Origin: Quercus robur
Taxonomy: Eukaryota > Streptophyta > Magnoliopsida > Fagales > Fagaceae
Direction of reading: 5' to 3'
Length of the DNA stretch: 64,000 bases
Assembly: GCF_932294415.1 (NCBI RefSeq)
Contig: NC_065535.1
Coordinates: forward strand, 83,721,862 to 83,785,861
Below, piece by piece: positions 1 to 10,684 of the stretch (positions are counted from its first letter, which is position 1; every line of letters starts with the position of its first letter). The translations under genes and the position numbers were made by a program. The notes under the pieces are model-generated. The model saw only the letters and a list, made by a program, of their open reading frames with translations. It did not search any database and was not told the origin of the DNA.

Positions 1-155
1 CATGAACTCTCTTCTTGCAAAGTTTTTCAAGAGTTTATGATAGGGTTAGATTTGTTTTGTAATTCAACAAGTGATTATGAGTTTAGTGATTTAAGACTTC
101 TCTCATGATTCATTTATTTGTTGTGGTTTTGTTACGGATTGCCAAAGGGGGAGAT
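1..155 (+). mobile_element. 3' internal end of an LTR retrotransposon (family A) with polypurine tract
   Basis: This is the last part of an element whose body lies outside the window. No coding sequence is visible. The block TTTTGTTACGGATTGCC (127-143) runs into a polypurine tract, AAAGGGGGAGA, at 144-154, directly before the TG of the LTR. The same block sits before the 3' LTRs of families B (47315-47345) and C (about 55670-55701), so it is a genuine 3' subterminal signature. Confidence 0.8.
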
Positions 156-1085
156 TGTTAGGGACATATCTGATGTAATTGGCTAATCCTTTGACAAAAC
201 GCACTTCTTATAATTGAGTAGATCTAGGATGGGTTTAGTACTTCAAGAAACAAGTGTTCATGTTTAGTATTGAAGCCATGCAAATCTAACCAAGAAACAA
301 GTGAAGAATGTGTTGTTCATTAAAACTCGATAGCAATCTCGACATAAAGACTTCTATCGAGATTTAATGTTGAAGCTCGACAGAAGCTCAACACAAGCTG
401 TATCTGTTGAGAATTACGAAATAAAAAATTTCAGATCTGATTACATGCATATCCTTGAGTATTTGTGTAGGGTTTCTTTCTCACAACCCTAAACATATAT
501 AAAGATTATTTTAAGAGCTGTCATAAGGGGATGCAAAGTGATTATACATGCATATTGTGACCGGAGACAGAATTTGCTCTAATTCATCTTTTTCTCTATA
601 GAAACTACTACATCTTTACACCAAGGACTTTGTGACCAAGGAGCTTCCTGATCTTCATTGTAGATGAATTGAGAAGAACTTTACAGCCAACATCTTCCCC
701 AAGTTGGTGTGTTAGTCACGTACTGGGATTCGTTCATTGAACGGAGAGATTGCCACTACAATACAAGTCCAATTGGGTATTGGGGTAAGGGTTCAACTGT
801 AGGTTGGTATTAGGTACTAGGATTCCTTTTACTTGTAACCGCTTGTTTCGATAATAGTGGATTATTGGGAGTGATGATCTTAAATTCACTCGGTGGGGTT
901 TTGCCTCGGTGGTTTTCCCCATTCGTAAACAACTCAACTGTGTCAAATTTAATTTCCGCTACATTTAGTTATTTGATGATTTGTTTGTGCTACCACGCTA
1001 TTGCATGTTAAATTGACTTAATTAATTTACTTGGGTAATTAATTAATTGATTTGCTAAAGGGGTCAATACATTTTTGGCCTATCA
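156..1085 (+). mobile_element. 3' LTR of family A Copia-like retrotransposon
   Basis: The LTR begins TGTTAGGGACATAT directly after a polypurine tract and ends GGCCTATCA. That end matches the LTR at 21326-22335, where a primer-binding site follows. A cluster of TCGACA/TCGATA-type motifs lies at 328-410, upstream of a TATA box (TATATAAA, 496-503). The motif cluster is characteristic of family A and recurs in its internal region at 13566-13875. The 5' partner LTR is outside the window, so age cannot be judged. Confidence 0.85.
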
Positions 1086-2117
1086 CAAACTCAAAAACAC
1101 AATTTTAAAATTAATCAAATCATAACAATAAAAGAAAAAGAAGAAAAGACAAAAGCCATCTGACCCATCTGGGTTGCGTTAGGGAGGAAGACGAGTGACG
1201 ATGGAGCGGAAGTCGTGGCTTGGCACAGTGAATGTCGATTCTACACCTACCTGTGTCCTTCAATCAACGGTGGAGCAAGCAAGATATCTCTCACTTGTTC
1301 TTTCTCTGTTTCTTATCACATAGAGAGCTAGAGAATGTTCTAGAATCAAGTAGAAAAAGAAAAAGTAGAGAGAGAGAGAGCTGGAAAAAGTGTTCTAGAA
1401 TCAAGTAGAAAAAGAAAAAGAAGGGAGGATAGAGATAGGAGTGGGTATACGTGTGTGGTGGAGAAAAAATAAGAGAAAAAAAAAGAAAAAAAGAAAAAGA
1501 AACGTATGGATGAAATTGAAAGGAAAAATAATATAAAGAATAAGAAATCACAATTAAGAAATGCTACCACAATATTTTCACAATAAATCTTAAGTAACCG
1601 ATTGTAATTAAAGAATATTGGTGAGTAAAAAAAAAATTCAGTGGTGAGTTCAAATTGGAACTAGTAACAAATTTTCACATAAGATTTTGTTTTGATTCTT
1701 TTGAAAGTATTGCGAAAAATGTTGTGAATATAACACTTCTCATTGAAAAATATAGTTGTTGGGAATGAACATTGGAAGAATAAATGATGGTTAAAAAAAG
1801 AATAAAGAATGAATGAAGAAATAATATTTAAATGAGATGGAGAAAATGATAGAGAATCTATTAGAAAGTGTATTTGAAAATGTAGGTAGGTAAAAGGTAA
1901 ATGTCACTGTTCACTGTCTAAATAGTACAAAAATTTAAATAAGCTGCTAAAGATGCTCTAACAATATAATAAAAATAATATTATATTTTTTGGAACAATT
2001 AAACTTAATTACATGGTTTATAATTAGTCAGTAGAATAATATAATTGAATTTAATTGAAAACCTCAAATAAAACAATTAAATAATTTTACCTAAATTTTA
2101 CCATTTTTTATGGGAAG
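1086..2117. other. AT-rich stretch without a gene; short purine-rich duplication
   Basis: No convincing coding sequence is present. About 1330-1510 is strongly purine-rich and contains a duplicated block of about 30 bp (1336-1365 and 1393-1422, GTTCTAGAATCAAGTAG plus purines). The minus-strand reading frames across it are low-complexity Phe/Leu/Ser strings and are not taken as genes. Confidence 0.6.
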
Positions 2118-2958
2118 TATACGTTTTTAGACCCCTTAAAACACAATTGGATTAACCTAGTTAATTAGCCAAGTGATTACTTAGTTCAAATTTTAGATCT
2201 AAATTAACACAATCATATAATCATATCAATGTAAAGTGTAAAATATAAAGAACACAAAGATATGATGACCTAGGAAACCACACTGGTAAAAACCTGGAGA
2301 GGATTTAACCTAGCTATCCTCAAGGTAAACTTGAATCCACTATGAAAGAATCGAAATTTTACAATAGCGACTTAGACCACTAACATCCTATTGCTACCCA
2401 CCAGTAGAAAACTTACTGATACGACTACATGACAACTCCGAGACCACGAACTCCTTTTTTCTTGGATTCTCCAGCAAGTACAAGCACACCCACTTGTGTA
2501 TCTTTAAGCTTTTATTGCAGTAACTGAATGATCATCAAGCTCTCAATGGAATCTCCTTCTTGATAATCCTAAGCATGTGTGAAGGCAACCATCTCTCAAA
2601 TCTCACAAGAGATTCACACACATAGCAAATAGAGCCACCTCAAAAACGTGGCTAGGGTTTCCCTTTTATACCTAGGGAAAAATATAAAACCCTACACGTC
2701 ATATGGGCTTAGGGCTGAGTTGGAAATTCTACAGAAAAAAAATTATGCCCGACTTTCGATCGGTCGAGTCTAATTCTCGATCGATCGAGCCAGACCGAAT
2801 TGTACAATGAATTCTACAACAGCTTGATTCCAACTTTACATAAAACACATACTTTGAGCAAGTCTAAAACAAGACTAAAAACCTGTTTTGATCATGGTTT
2901 GCCAACAATACAAATTAGAGTTCTAATACATTAGTTTCTAAGTACTTAGAATCTAACA
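2118..2958 (-). mobile_element. Solo LTR, family B, with target-site duplication GGAAG
   Basis: Read on the minus strand it begins TGTTAGATTCTAAG at 2958 and ends with GGGGTCTAAAAACG at the 2118 side, like the LTRs at 46235-47166 and 47346-48199. A perfect 5-bp duplication GGAAG flanks it (2113-2117 and 2959-2963). No internal region is present, so it is a solo LTR left by LTR-LTR recombination. The family B motif array (TCGATCGGTCGA, TCGATCGATCGA) lies at 2755-2790, upstream in the minus direction of the TATA box near 2664. The outermost dinucleotide at 2118 is TA where TG is expected, a probable point change. Confidence 0.88.
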
Positions 2959-3242
2959 GGAAGTTTTACCTATTTGAAAAGAATAAAACTTCAATCTCAA
3001 ATTCCATTGGCCATTAATGGTAAAATATTAGAAAATGACCACTCCATTTCTTGTAGAAAACAAGTGCACACTATTGTGTCATATCGGGATAAAGAAATGA
3101 CAATCTGCTCAAGACTTTCATGGTCATATTCAAACCAAATTGCCCTTTGCATTTGTATATAACTTCTTCAAAATTTGAAAAATATTATAAGACCACAACA
3201 TATACACTTGGATTAGGTTAGAGTAGAATTTCTATCTTATAT

Positions 3243-3281
<39 letters not shown>

Positions 3282-3642
3282 TATATGATAAGGATTTATA
3301 CAATTAAAAGATGTTAGATATATATACTTTTTATTTAAAGATTATTTAAGTGCTTAGAATTTTGAATACTCACATCAGGGAATTAGTGGCCCAACTAGGA
3401 ATTTTAAGTTGGGGCCGAACTATTGTATCAAGATAAACTCAAATCACATATATACACTACCTAAAAAAATCCACATAATATATGTGTGTGTATGAAACTA
3501 CAAATGTTAATTTTCTTATACTAAAGTAAGTTACCTATATACATGATTATCGATTTTAATATGTATATATACTCACCCAGATACAAGATCTTTTTTTTTT
3601 TTAAGAAAAACTTATAATTTTCTTAAACTCTAATGAAATGAG
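2959..3642. other. AT-rich stretch without a gene; AT/CA microsatellite
   Basis: No coding sequence is recognisable. A TA repeat followed by CA repeats lies at about 3249-3284. The small open frame at 2974-3162 has no recognisable family. Confidence 0.5.
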
Positions 3643-4316
3643 TAAGGGTGTGCAGCCAACCCACCAACCTGCCAAAACCAACCTAACCCAACCCAACCCA
3701 ACCCACCGGGTTAGGTTGGTTTTTAAGGGGTTGGTGATTGGGTTGGTTTATGAGATTTTTTTTAATAGTGGGTGGGGTTGGATTTGGGTCATAATTACAA
3801 TCACAAACCCATTTAACCTAACCTGGCCCACCTATATATTTAAAATTTAAATTATATATTTAAAAATATATTATAAAATTAATTTTATTTTATTTAATTT
3901 TTCCCCTATTTAGCTCTTCCTATATAAAACCCGATTACCTCGCAAACCTGGCAGTCTTATTTCTCTCTCTACCACCTTATACTTCCACTCTCCCACTCCA
4001 CTCTTATTTGTTTATAACTGAGTTGAGATACTAGTTCACGTATATTTTGTTTTTCAACTCAATTGGAAATATTTTTTTTATAATTGAATTGGAATACTAG
4101 TTCAAGTATATTTTGCTTTTCAACTCAAGTGGCAAGTAAGATATATTTTTTATGTTCAATTTAATAATAATAGAAAAAAAAAAAAAACTGTCCAATCCAT
4201 GGGTTCAACCCCAACCAAACCTGATCCCTGTGGGTTAGGGTTGAACCCCTATAATGAATTGGGTTGGGTTGAAAAATCCCCTCAACCCGATCCAACCCAA
4301 CCCATGCAAACCCTTA
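3643..4316. mobile_element. Non-autonomous hAT-type DNA transposon
   Basis: The 674-bp element is bounded by short inverted termini (TAAGGGTGTGCA on the left; TGCAAACCCTTA on the right, whose complement is TAAGGGTTTGCA). A perfect 8-bp target-site duplication GAAATGAG flanks it (3635-3642 and 4317-4324). An 8-bp duplication with (T)A.GGGTGTGCA-like ends is typical of the hAT superfamily. Subterminal regions are rich in CCAACCC/GGGTTGG repeats on both sides and can fold back. It has no transposase, so it must have been mobilised in trans. Confidence 0.85.
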
Positions 4317-4324
4317 GAAATGAG

Positions 4325-4961
4325 TATACAAAAGTTGTATAATTGGCTATACAATATACAAATTTGTAGAACAAAAAAAAAAGAAAAAAGAATATAGTAT
4401 TTTCCATCAAAGTCATGCTCAACAATAATATTTTACGTAATGAACTTCATCAATTATTATTTATATATCAATATTATTCATAATTTCCTTTTGAATTTAT
4501 AAATTTTTTGCAAAACTTCATCCATATATGTTTGAGAAATCAAAATCATAATGTCACCATTGAAGTCTCCTATGAGCTTTTTTTTTTTTTTTTTCTTGCT
4601 TGATAAAATCTTGAGAATAGAAAAGTTCAACTGAATTGCATATATTATCAATGCATAATGTTGAATGATTTGTAAGCAATAATAAGATTTGAAATTGAGC
4701 TAAAATTAGGGGTTTCATTACTTACTCACATAATTTACTAAATTATTTCATTCTATTGCAATTGTATATTAGCTCTAAACTCCCTTTTTTTTTTTTGGAA
4801 ATGGATTATTAGATTAGTTGATCAATGCTTTTTTTTTTCTTTTTTTTTGGGAGGGGGGAGGGAGCTCCTAAGTTTTTTCACATAACCTCTAAAGATTTAT
4901 AAAATATACCTATATTAAAAAAAAAAAAAAAAAACCTTTTAGAAGGGCTATATATATATAT
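4325..4961. other. AT-rich stretch with T and A homopolymer runs; no gene
   Basis: Several poly-T or poly-A runs (for example 4577-4594 and 4915-4934) and no supported coding sequence. Confidence 0.5.
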
Positions 4962-6031
4962 TGTAAAGTTGTAATTTACAACTAGTTTATGTTGGCTTTA
5001 ATTCTGTGCCAAATTTGATTGTAATATTGTTCAATCTTATGTACCCTATATTTTATGTGAGATTTATTTGTAAGGGTTGTGTGTGAGAGAGAGAGAGTGT
5101 GAAGACTCAAGACTTTTGAAGACTAAAGAAGTTTTCGCGGATAGCTCGTGAGAAGGCTTCCCGCGAAGTGAAGCATGTGCCCAGCACATGACTGGAATGC
5201 GAAGAGTCAGGACAGGATGGAGACAGCTGGTTTTCGTGAGTGTCTCGCGGGTAAGGCCTTCTCATGAGATACCTGCGAAACATTCTATTTTGTTGAACTG
5301 TCATATATGATACACACTTTCTTTACCCACACTATATATACTCATATTACTCATAGATGTTGAGGAGTACTTCTGAAGGAAAACCTTAGCCATAACCCTT
5401 GAGAGTTAGAGATTGTTATACCCACATTTCTCTACACAATCCTTTGTAGTTTTTCCTCAACTCCTACCTCTCCATTTCCATATCCTTGAGAGGTTGATAG
5501 CCCAAACACTTACCACCCCCTTTGAGAGTGTCAAGTGAGGTTTTGGTGCTGCTAGGAAACATTAGAAGAAGCCAAGTTTTGGCTGATGCAATCAGGCGTA
5601 TTGCTGGATCCGGAGAGCTAGAGAAGACACGGTTTTGAGAAGCCTTGTTGGATTAGGAGCTTGGAGGGCTTACGTGCATTGGGTAGATTAGGCTTGGAGA
5701 GTCTCTTGCTACTCGTGTATCCTAACTGATTGTCTAGTGGATCGATTTACCGCTTGGAGGGCGGTGGAGAGGTTTTACACCAAGTACTTCAATTTCCTCT
5801 TCGATAACACATTGGCGTGATATCTTGTGTTTGCATTCTTCTTCCCTACTCTTTTACCTTTCATTTACTACTGTGTTTTAATGATTATGGGTTAGAGTAG
5901 TTTATTTTTTTATCCGCTTGCATTTACTTTATTTTGCACTTAGTTTAAGTTAGAGAAAAATCAACCGAGCCGTAACTTTATTTTGGGAGTCTAAACAGCT
6001 CTTGTGTTTTTAACACATTTTTGAGCTTTCA
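4962..6031 (+). mobile_element. Solo LTR, family D (related to family C)
   Basis: It begins TGTAAAGTTG and ends TTTTTGAGCTTTCA, closely resembling the ends of family C LTRs (TGTAAGGTTGAA ... TTTTTGAACTTTCA). It shares their middle blocks (TTTAATTCTGTGCCAA, CTTGGAGGGC, CTCTTCGATAACACA). A motif array with CGCGG, CTCGTGAG, CTCGCGGG and CTCATGAG lies at 5134-5280, upstream of TATATATA at 5333-5340. TATAT flanks both sides, consistent with a 5-bp duplication but weak evidence inside an AT repeat. No internal region is present. Confidence 0.8.
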
Positions 6032-6042
6032 TATATATATAA

Positions 6043-6125
<83 letters not shown>
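6032..6125. repeat. Compound microsatellite (AT)n(AG)n
   Basis: An AT repeat with a few interruptions (6032-6089) changes directly into an AG repeat up to about 6125. Confidence 0.95.
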
Positions 6126-6128
<3 letters not shown>

Positions 6129-7849
6129 TAAACGAGCATGTCAAGACGAGTTGTAAACCCAAATGTCTCAGATTCAGCTCTATGAGGATGGTTGGAGCTT
6201 CCGAGATTTATTTGACAAAGGTGGATTCAAAGAGCCCTGTCATAACATGGTTCCACACCCTAAAAAAGAATAAAAGAAATGATATTAATAGAACTAGCTA
6301 ATACTCATTCAAACATCTTTCTTTTTTCATTTATATAAAGGAGTTCCTTCTAGGATGGTAGATGCTTTTATTTTTACTAATGTATAATAATCTGATTATA
6401 TAATTTATCCAGTGAATGTTTCCAACATACTGGAAATGTCAATTTAGATTGCTCTAGCTGGAACATTCTATAATTCCATTGCAAGAAATTAAGTTTAGTG
6501 ATCTAAAATCTTTTTCTTGTTTCAACCCACTATATTTCGTTTTTACATTCATCAATTGAATGAAACATTTACATTACATCTAAAATTATTTCCTTAAACT
6601 TTAACCTTCATATAACAAAACAATATGAAATTACAAGCTTTCCTTTTTGCCATGTTTGATAGCTAGTGGTGTATCCTCTGTAGCTATCGTCGTAGCGCAA
6701 ATATACCTAATAAATCTGGTAGCTGCATTATGTTTTTGACCAAGTTAATTTTACCAAGCCCAAGCAAATCATTTGAAACCATTAATATGTGAAGGAAGCA
6801 TTCGTGAAGTACTGCACGAAAACAATTATATTGTAATGTGGCAAGATTTTTTTTTTTTTTTTTTTTTTTTTAAGTGTACAAGTTTTATAAAAAAGAAGAA
6901 AGAAAGAAAGTGTAAAAGTAATGTGCTTTTATATAAATATATAATGAACCGCAAGTCGTGTTTTATGTGCAAAGACCAGGGCAAATCTAATATTTTAGAG
7001 AAGAGAAACGGTCAAACTATGGTGGTTGAGAGCTCTAGGCCATTTGGCTCCACCTGAATAAATTATGATCGGGATGGAGTAAAAAATTCCAGTGGGCCTT
7101 TGCCAAAAATCAGGTCTACTTTCCTGAATTGTCTCCCCATTTTGTCTTCTTCTTCCCGTCAATAACAGTATCTATTGGTTGGTAAATTTGAGACTCCATT
7201 GATGTCGACAATGCTTTAACTTCTAAATTTGTATTAGAACTTGTTCAAAGATCCAAAAACTTAAAAATAAATAAAAAATAAAAAAAAGAGAGAAAATTTC
7301 TATTTTGACACCAAGTTTCCAATAAGCTCTCCATAGGGGTGGCGGCACTTGAAGGCCAGGGTGGTCACAGGACCACCCTGACCTGATTTTTTTATTATTT
7401 TTTTATTATATATATATATATATATATAATAATTTAAAATTTTATTTTTAGTGCGATGGTCACTTCACAAGTATAAGTGTTTATGGGGTGTGGGGGGACA
7501 AGGGCTGGGTTCAAGTATCCAGGAGGGAGCTTCACACGCATATACACATAGATTATGTTAGAGTAGAATTTCTATCTTGTAAAAAAAAAAAATTACAACA
7601 TAGCAAGCCTAAATGCCCAATAAACCCCAGGAAAAAAGCCCAAGATCAATCTCTTTTATTAGATTGTGTACTTTATACTTCTTAAGGAACACCTTAAGGA
7701 AAATTCCTAGAGCCACTACTCATTCTTAAACAATATGTTATATAGTATACATGGAAGAGCAGTTATTCAGTATGATTTTTCCACTGCTACATTAGGTATG
7801 ATTTCTCTGTAACGTTTATTTAAAAATAATTGATCTCTATCATTAGTTC
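6126..7849. other. No supported gene; perfect 10-bp hairpin at 7357-7380
   Basis: No coding sequence is recognisable. CAGGGTGGTC (7357-7366) and GACCACCCTG (7371-7380) form a perfect hairpin with a 4-base loop, followed by an AT microsatellite (about 7408-7429). The segment 7333-7480 resembles an edge of an unclassified repeat. A poly-T run of about 25 lies at 6846-6871. Confidence 0.5.
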
Positions 7850-8701
7850 AAAACATTCAAAAATACCTTGGACTGCTAATGGTGGGGGGCAAATCAAAAG
7901 TGGACACTTTTAGGAAGATCCAAGAGCGGGTAACCAAAAAGGTGATGGGATGGAAGGAGAAGCACATCTCAAAGGTAGGTAGAGAAGTGTTGATCAAAAT
8001 CGTAGCACAAGCAATACCAACTTACTCTATGAGCATGTTCAAGCTCCCAAAGAAAATTTATGATGATATCAATTCGGTCCTAGCAAAGTATTGGTAGGGG
8101 CAGACTCTAAATGAAAAAAAGATCCATTGGATCAATTGGGGTAAACTGTGTAAGCCTAAAATTAAAGGGGGAATGGGTTTTAGAGACATCCACGCTTTTA
8201 ACTTAGCCATGTTAGCTAAGCAAGCTTGGAGGCTGATCCAAGGAGGGCATTCTCTTTTTGTTAGGGTGTATAAGGCTCTCTATTTTCCCAGTTGCTCTTT
8301 TATGGAGGCTGACCTAGGGTGTAACCCTTCTTTTGTGTGGAGGAGCTTATTGGATGCTAGGGAATTGATCAGGGCAGGCATAGCATGGCACATGGGAGAT
8401 GGGCAGAGTATTGAAGTAAATGATCATAGGTGGCTAAACCACCCACCTCTATTCAGACCTAGTGCTAACACAAATTTAAAGGTGGCTGACCTTATTGACC
8501 ACCGAAGTCGGCAATGGAACAGACCATTATTATACACCACATTCCTACAATCCACTATGGACGATATCCTATGTATCAAACTTGGTGAGGAGCACTCCGC
8601 TTATTGGGTGTTTCTCGGTGAAGACAGCTTATTGGGTTGCACTCCGCTTGAATCAGCCACAAAACGCTAAACATTCCACTGCAAGAGAAGATTACTTTTA
8701 A
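7850..8701 (+). pseudogene. LINE (non-LTR) reverse transcriptase, C-terminal relic
   Basis: The reading frame 7850-8670 encodes the region after the reverse-transcriptase fingers of plant L1-type LINEs. Recognisable pieces in order are YLGL, GRSK-like, GWKEKHISKVGREVLIK, QAIPTYSMSMFKLP, WINWGKLCKPKIKGGMGFRD and FNLAMLAKQAWRL, then the region leading to the zf-RVT domain. An in-frame TAG at 8095-8097 replaces a tryptophan codon of the usual YWWG motif. A frameshift near 8610-8620 moves the continuation (SVKTAYW) to another frame, ending about 8701. The catalytic YADD region and endonuclease are missing. It is a 5'-truncated, dead LINE fragment, as is usual for these elements. Confidence 0.85.
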
Positions 8702-8789
8702 CTTCTATTTTCTTGGTCAGTCATCATTTTTTTTTTAGAGGCCCGTCAAATAGGCTTTTAGAAAACCTTCGTCATTTCTAGGTGGATAG

Positions 8790-9669
8790 ATGTCAAATAG
8801 AGAAGTGACAAGTGAACTGTTGTCGTCAGTTTGTGAGGGTACAAGCTATGACAAGATCTATCCGTTAGGGCGTGAGCTTAAGGAAGATTTCCCCCGGTCC
8901 CTAGAAAGGGAATCGTCTACCCATTCCCCTAATGATGAAGAAGAGGACGAGGAAGATGAGGAAGGGGATGAGGAAAATGACAAGGGAGATGAATATGATG
9001 AGGGAGATAAGGAAGAGAAGGGAGATGAGGAAGATGAGGGAGGTGAGGAAGATGAGGGAGACCGATCCAAAGGAGTAGAGGAAGTAGGTCAGGTGGACGG
9101 CGGCGCCCGGCCTTTCATTCTCCCTCTAATATGGACGGTTGATGATTTTAACCCGACGATGTCTGATAAGGTCTTTAATACCCTTCGAGATCATTACCAA
9201 ATCCCTGAGAATATCCCAATCTGTTTACTCGTAAAGTGTGAGAAGTGCTACTTTAGGAGGACTACGGACGTTGGCATGTATGATGCTATGTTTACAGTAG
9301 GGCTGAGGCTGCTGTTAACGGATCTACACGTCAGCTTGCCAATTATTTGGGTCTGTCCATCAGCTTAGTGGTGAGAACCATTGGCTTACCCTCAACAAGT
9401 TATTTTATTGCTACAAGCCCCAGCAAATTTCTTCGTCTCAGGATATCTACAATTTTTTAGCGAGGAAGATGTCGTTTAGGCTAGTGTTTGATATGCTTGA
9501 TTCAAATAGGAATTGGAAAAATCATTACTTCTTCATCCAAGGGACGGATTGGGTTTGTAGGCCTGAGGAATGGGATAACATGACAAATGGTTTTAACAAT
9601 ACTTGGGGGATTGTAAGGGAGTCAGGTGGGTCGTCAGCGTCTGTTTTTACTTTTGCTCCATCTATTTAG
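8790..9669 (+). pseudogene. Gypsy-type putative transposase/accessory ORF, frameshifted
   Basis: A 192-codon frame starts at 8790. It has a very acidic low-complexity region (Asp/Glu-rich, about residues 48-95), followed by a region (SDKVFNTLRDHYQIPENI, MYDAMFTVGLRLLLTDLH) resembling the 'putative gypsy type transposase' ORFs of plant LTR elements. A one-base loss near 9331 shifts the continuation (QLANYLGLS) into another frame. A second shift near 9370 leads to the last segment (NHWLTLNKLFYCYKPQQ, then WKNHYFFIQGTDWVC) up to the stop at 9669. The family assignment rests on recall of similar plant proteins and has no catalytic motif behind it. The gene is broken, and its parent element has been cut by the LTR at 9747. 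Confidence 0.55.
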
Positions 9670-9746
9670 GTAATGCTTTCTAACATGTTTCTTTGTTGTC
9701 TTTAACTCAAATTCGTCCGCAAATTAGTGACGAGCAAGAGAGCTTC

Positions 9747-10616
9747 TGTTAGGGACATATTTTATGTAATTGGCTAATCCTTTGACAAAATGCACTATAC
9801 TTGTAATTGGATAGATCTAAGATGAGATTAGTACTTCAAGAAACAAAAGTTCAAGTCAAGTATCAAAGCCATGAAGATTGGACCAAGAAACAAGTGAAAA
9901 AAAGCTATTCATTAAAGCTCGACAGATACCTTGACAGAAATAGTATCTATCAACATTTAAGAACAAAACTTGACAAAAGTTGAATCTATCGAGATCTACG
10001 AAATTAGAATTTCCAAATCTGATTTTTGGCCCTAGTTGACATGTATGTGTAGGCTTATTTTAAAGGTCGTTATAGATAGAGAACACATACAAAAAGTGAC
10101 ATAGTGCCTTATTCTCTCTGCAAAAAGTTACTGCGTCTTTTGCACCTTAAGGTTTTGTAACCAAGTACTTCTTGATCTTCAGTGTTGATGAAGTGAAGAA
10201 CTTTGCAACCAACAACATCTTCAAGTTGCTAGAGTTAATCATATACTAGGATCCGTGCAAAAGGGAGGCGTTCATATATTAAAGAGTTCAGAGGTTTTGA
10301 AGCGGAAGAAGGTTTCTACTGTAAGTTCATGTATGGGGATTGTAGAGTCTAGAGACAAAAGTTTTGTACTAGATCTAAAACTTTTCTTTACTATAGTGAA
10401 TTGTTTTTCGAGAAGGTTTCCCCCCAGGTTTTTTACTGTGAAACTAAATTGTTTCATTGGTTTTCCTAGGTCATCATATCTTGTCTTATTTACTATTCTG
10501 CTATGCATGATATTGATGTTTGTTTGTTTTAACAAGGTTTATTCATAATAAATCTAACTAACAACTTGAGTTTAAAACTTGTTAATTCTATCAACTGGTG
10601 TCTAAATTTCCCAACA
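9747..10616 (+). mobile_element. 5' LTR of a gag-only family A element
   Basis: It begins TGTTAGGGACATAT like the LTR at 156 and carries the family A motif cluster (CTCGACAG, TATCGAGA) at 9926-9995. Its 3' end differs from other A copies (TTTCCCAACA rather than GGCCTATCA), so it belongs to a subfamily. A primer-binding-site-like sequence follows at once and a gag gene lies downstream, which identifies it as a 5' LTR. No matching 3' LTR was found downstream. Confidence 0.8.
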
Positions 10617-10617
10617 A

Positions 10618-10630
10618 GTAGTATCAGAGC
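10618..10630 (+). promoter_or_regulatory. Primer-binding site, initiator Met-tRNA type
   Basis: GTAGTATCAGAGC lies one base after the LTR end. It differs by one base from TGGTATCAGAGC, the complement of the 3' end of plant initiator Met-tRNA used by many Copia elements. Related sites follow the LTRs at 22335 and 51445. Confidence 0.75.
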
Positions 10631-10684
10631 AAGTACACTCTGATTGGATTAATTTCCTGAGTGTGATCCTTGACCCCCGTTGTC

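Noticed and set aside
1291-1570. Minus-strand Phe/Leu/Ser-rich frames that might be membrane peptides
   Set aside because: Low-complexity translation of a purine-rich tract, with no family similarity.
3676-3705. Telomere-like CCCAA repeats
   Set aside because: They are part of the subterminal repeats of the hAT-type element, not CCCTAAA telomere repeats.
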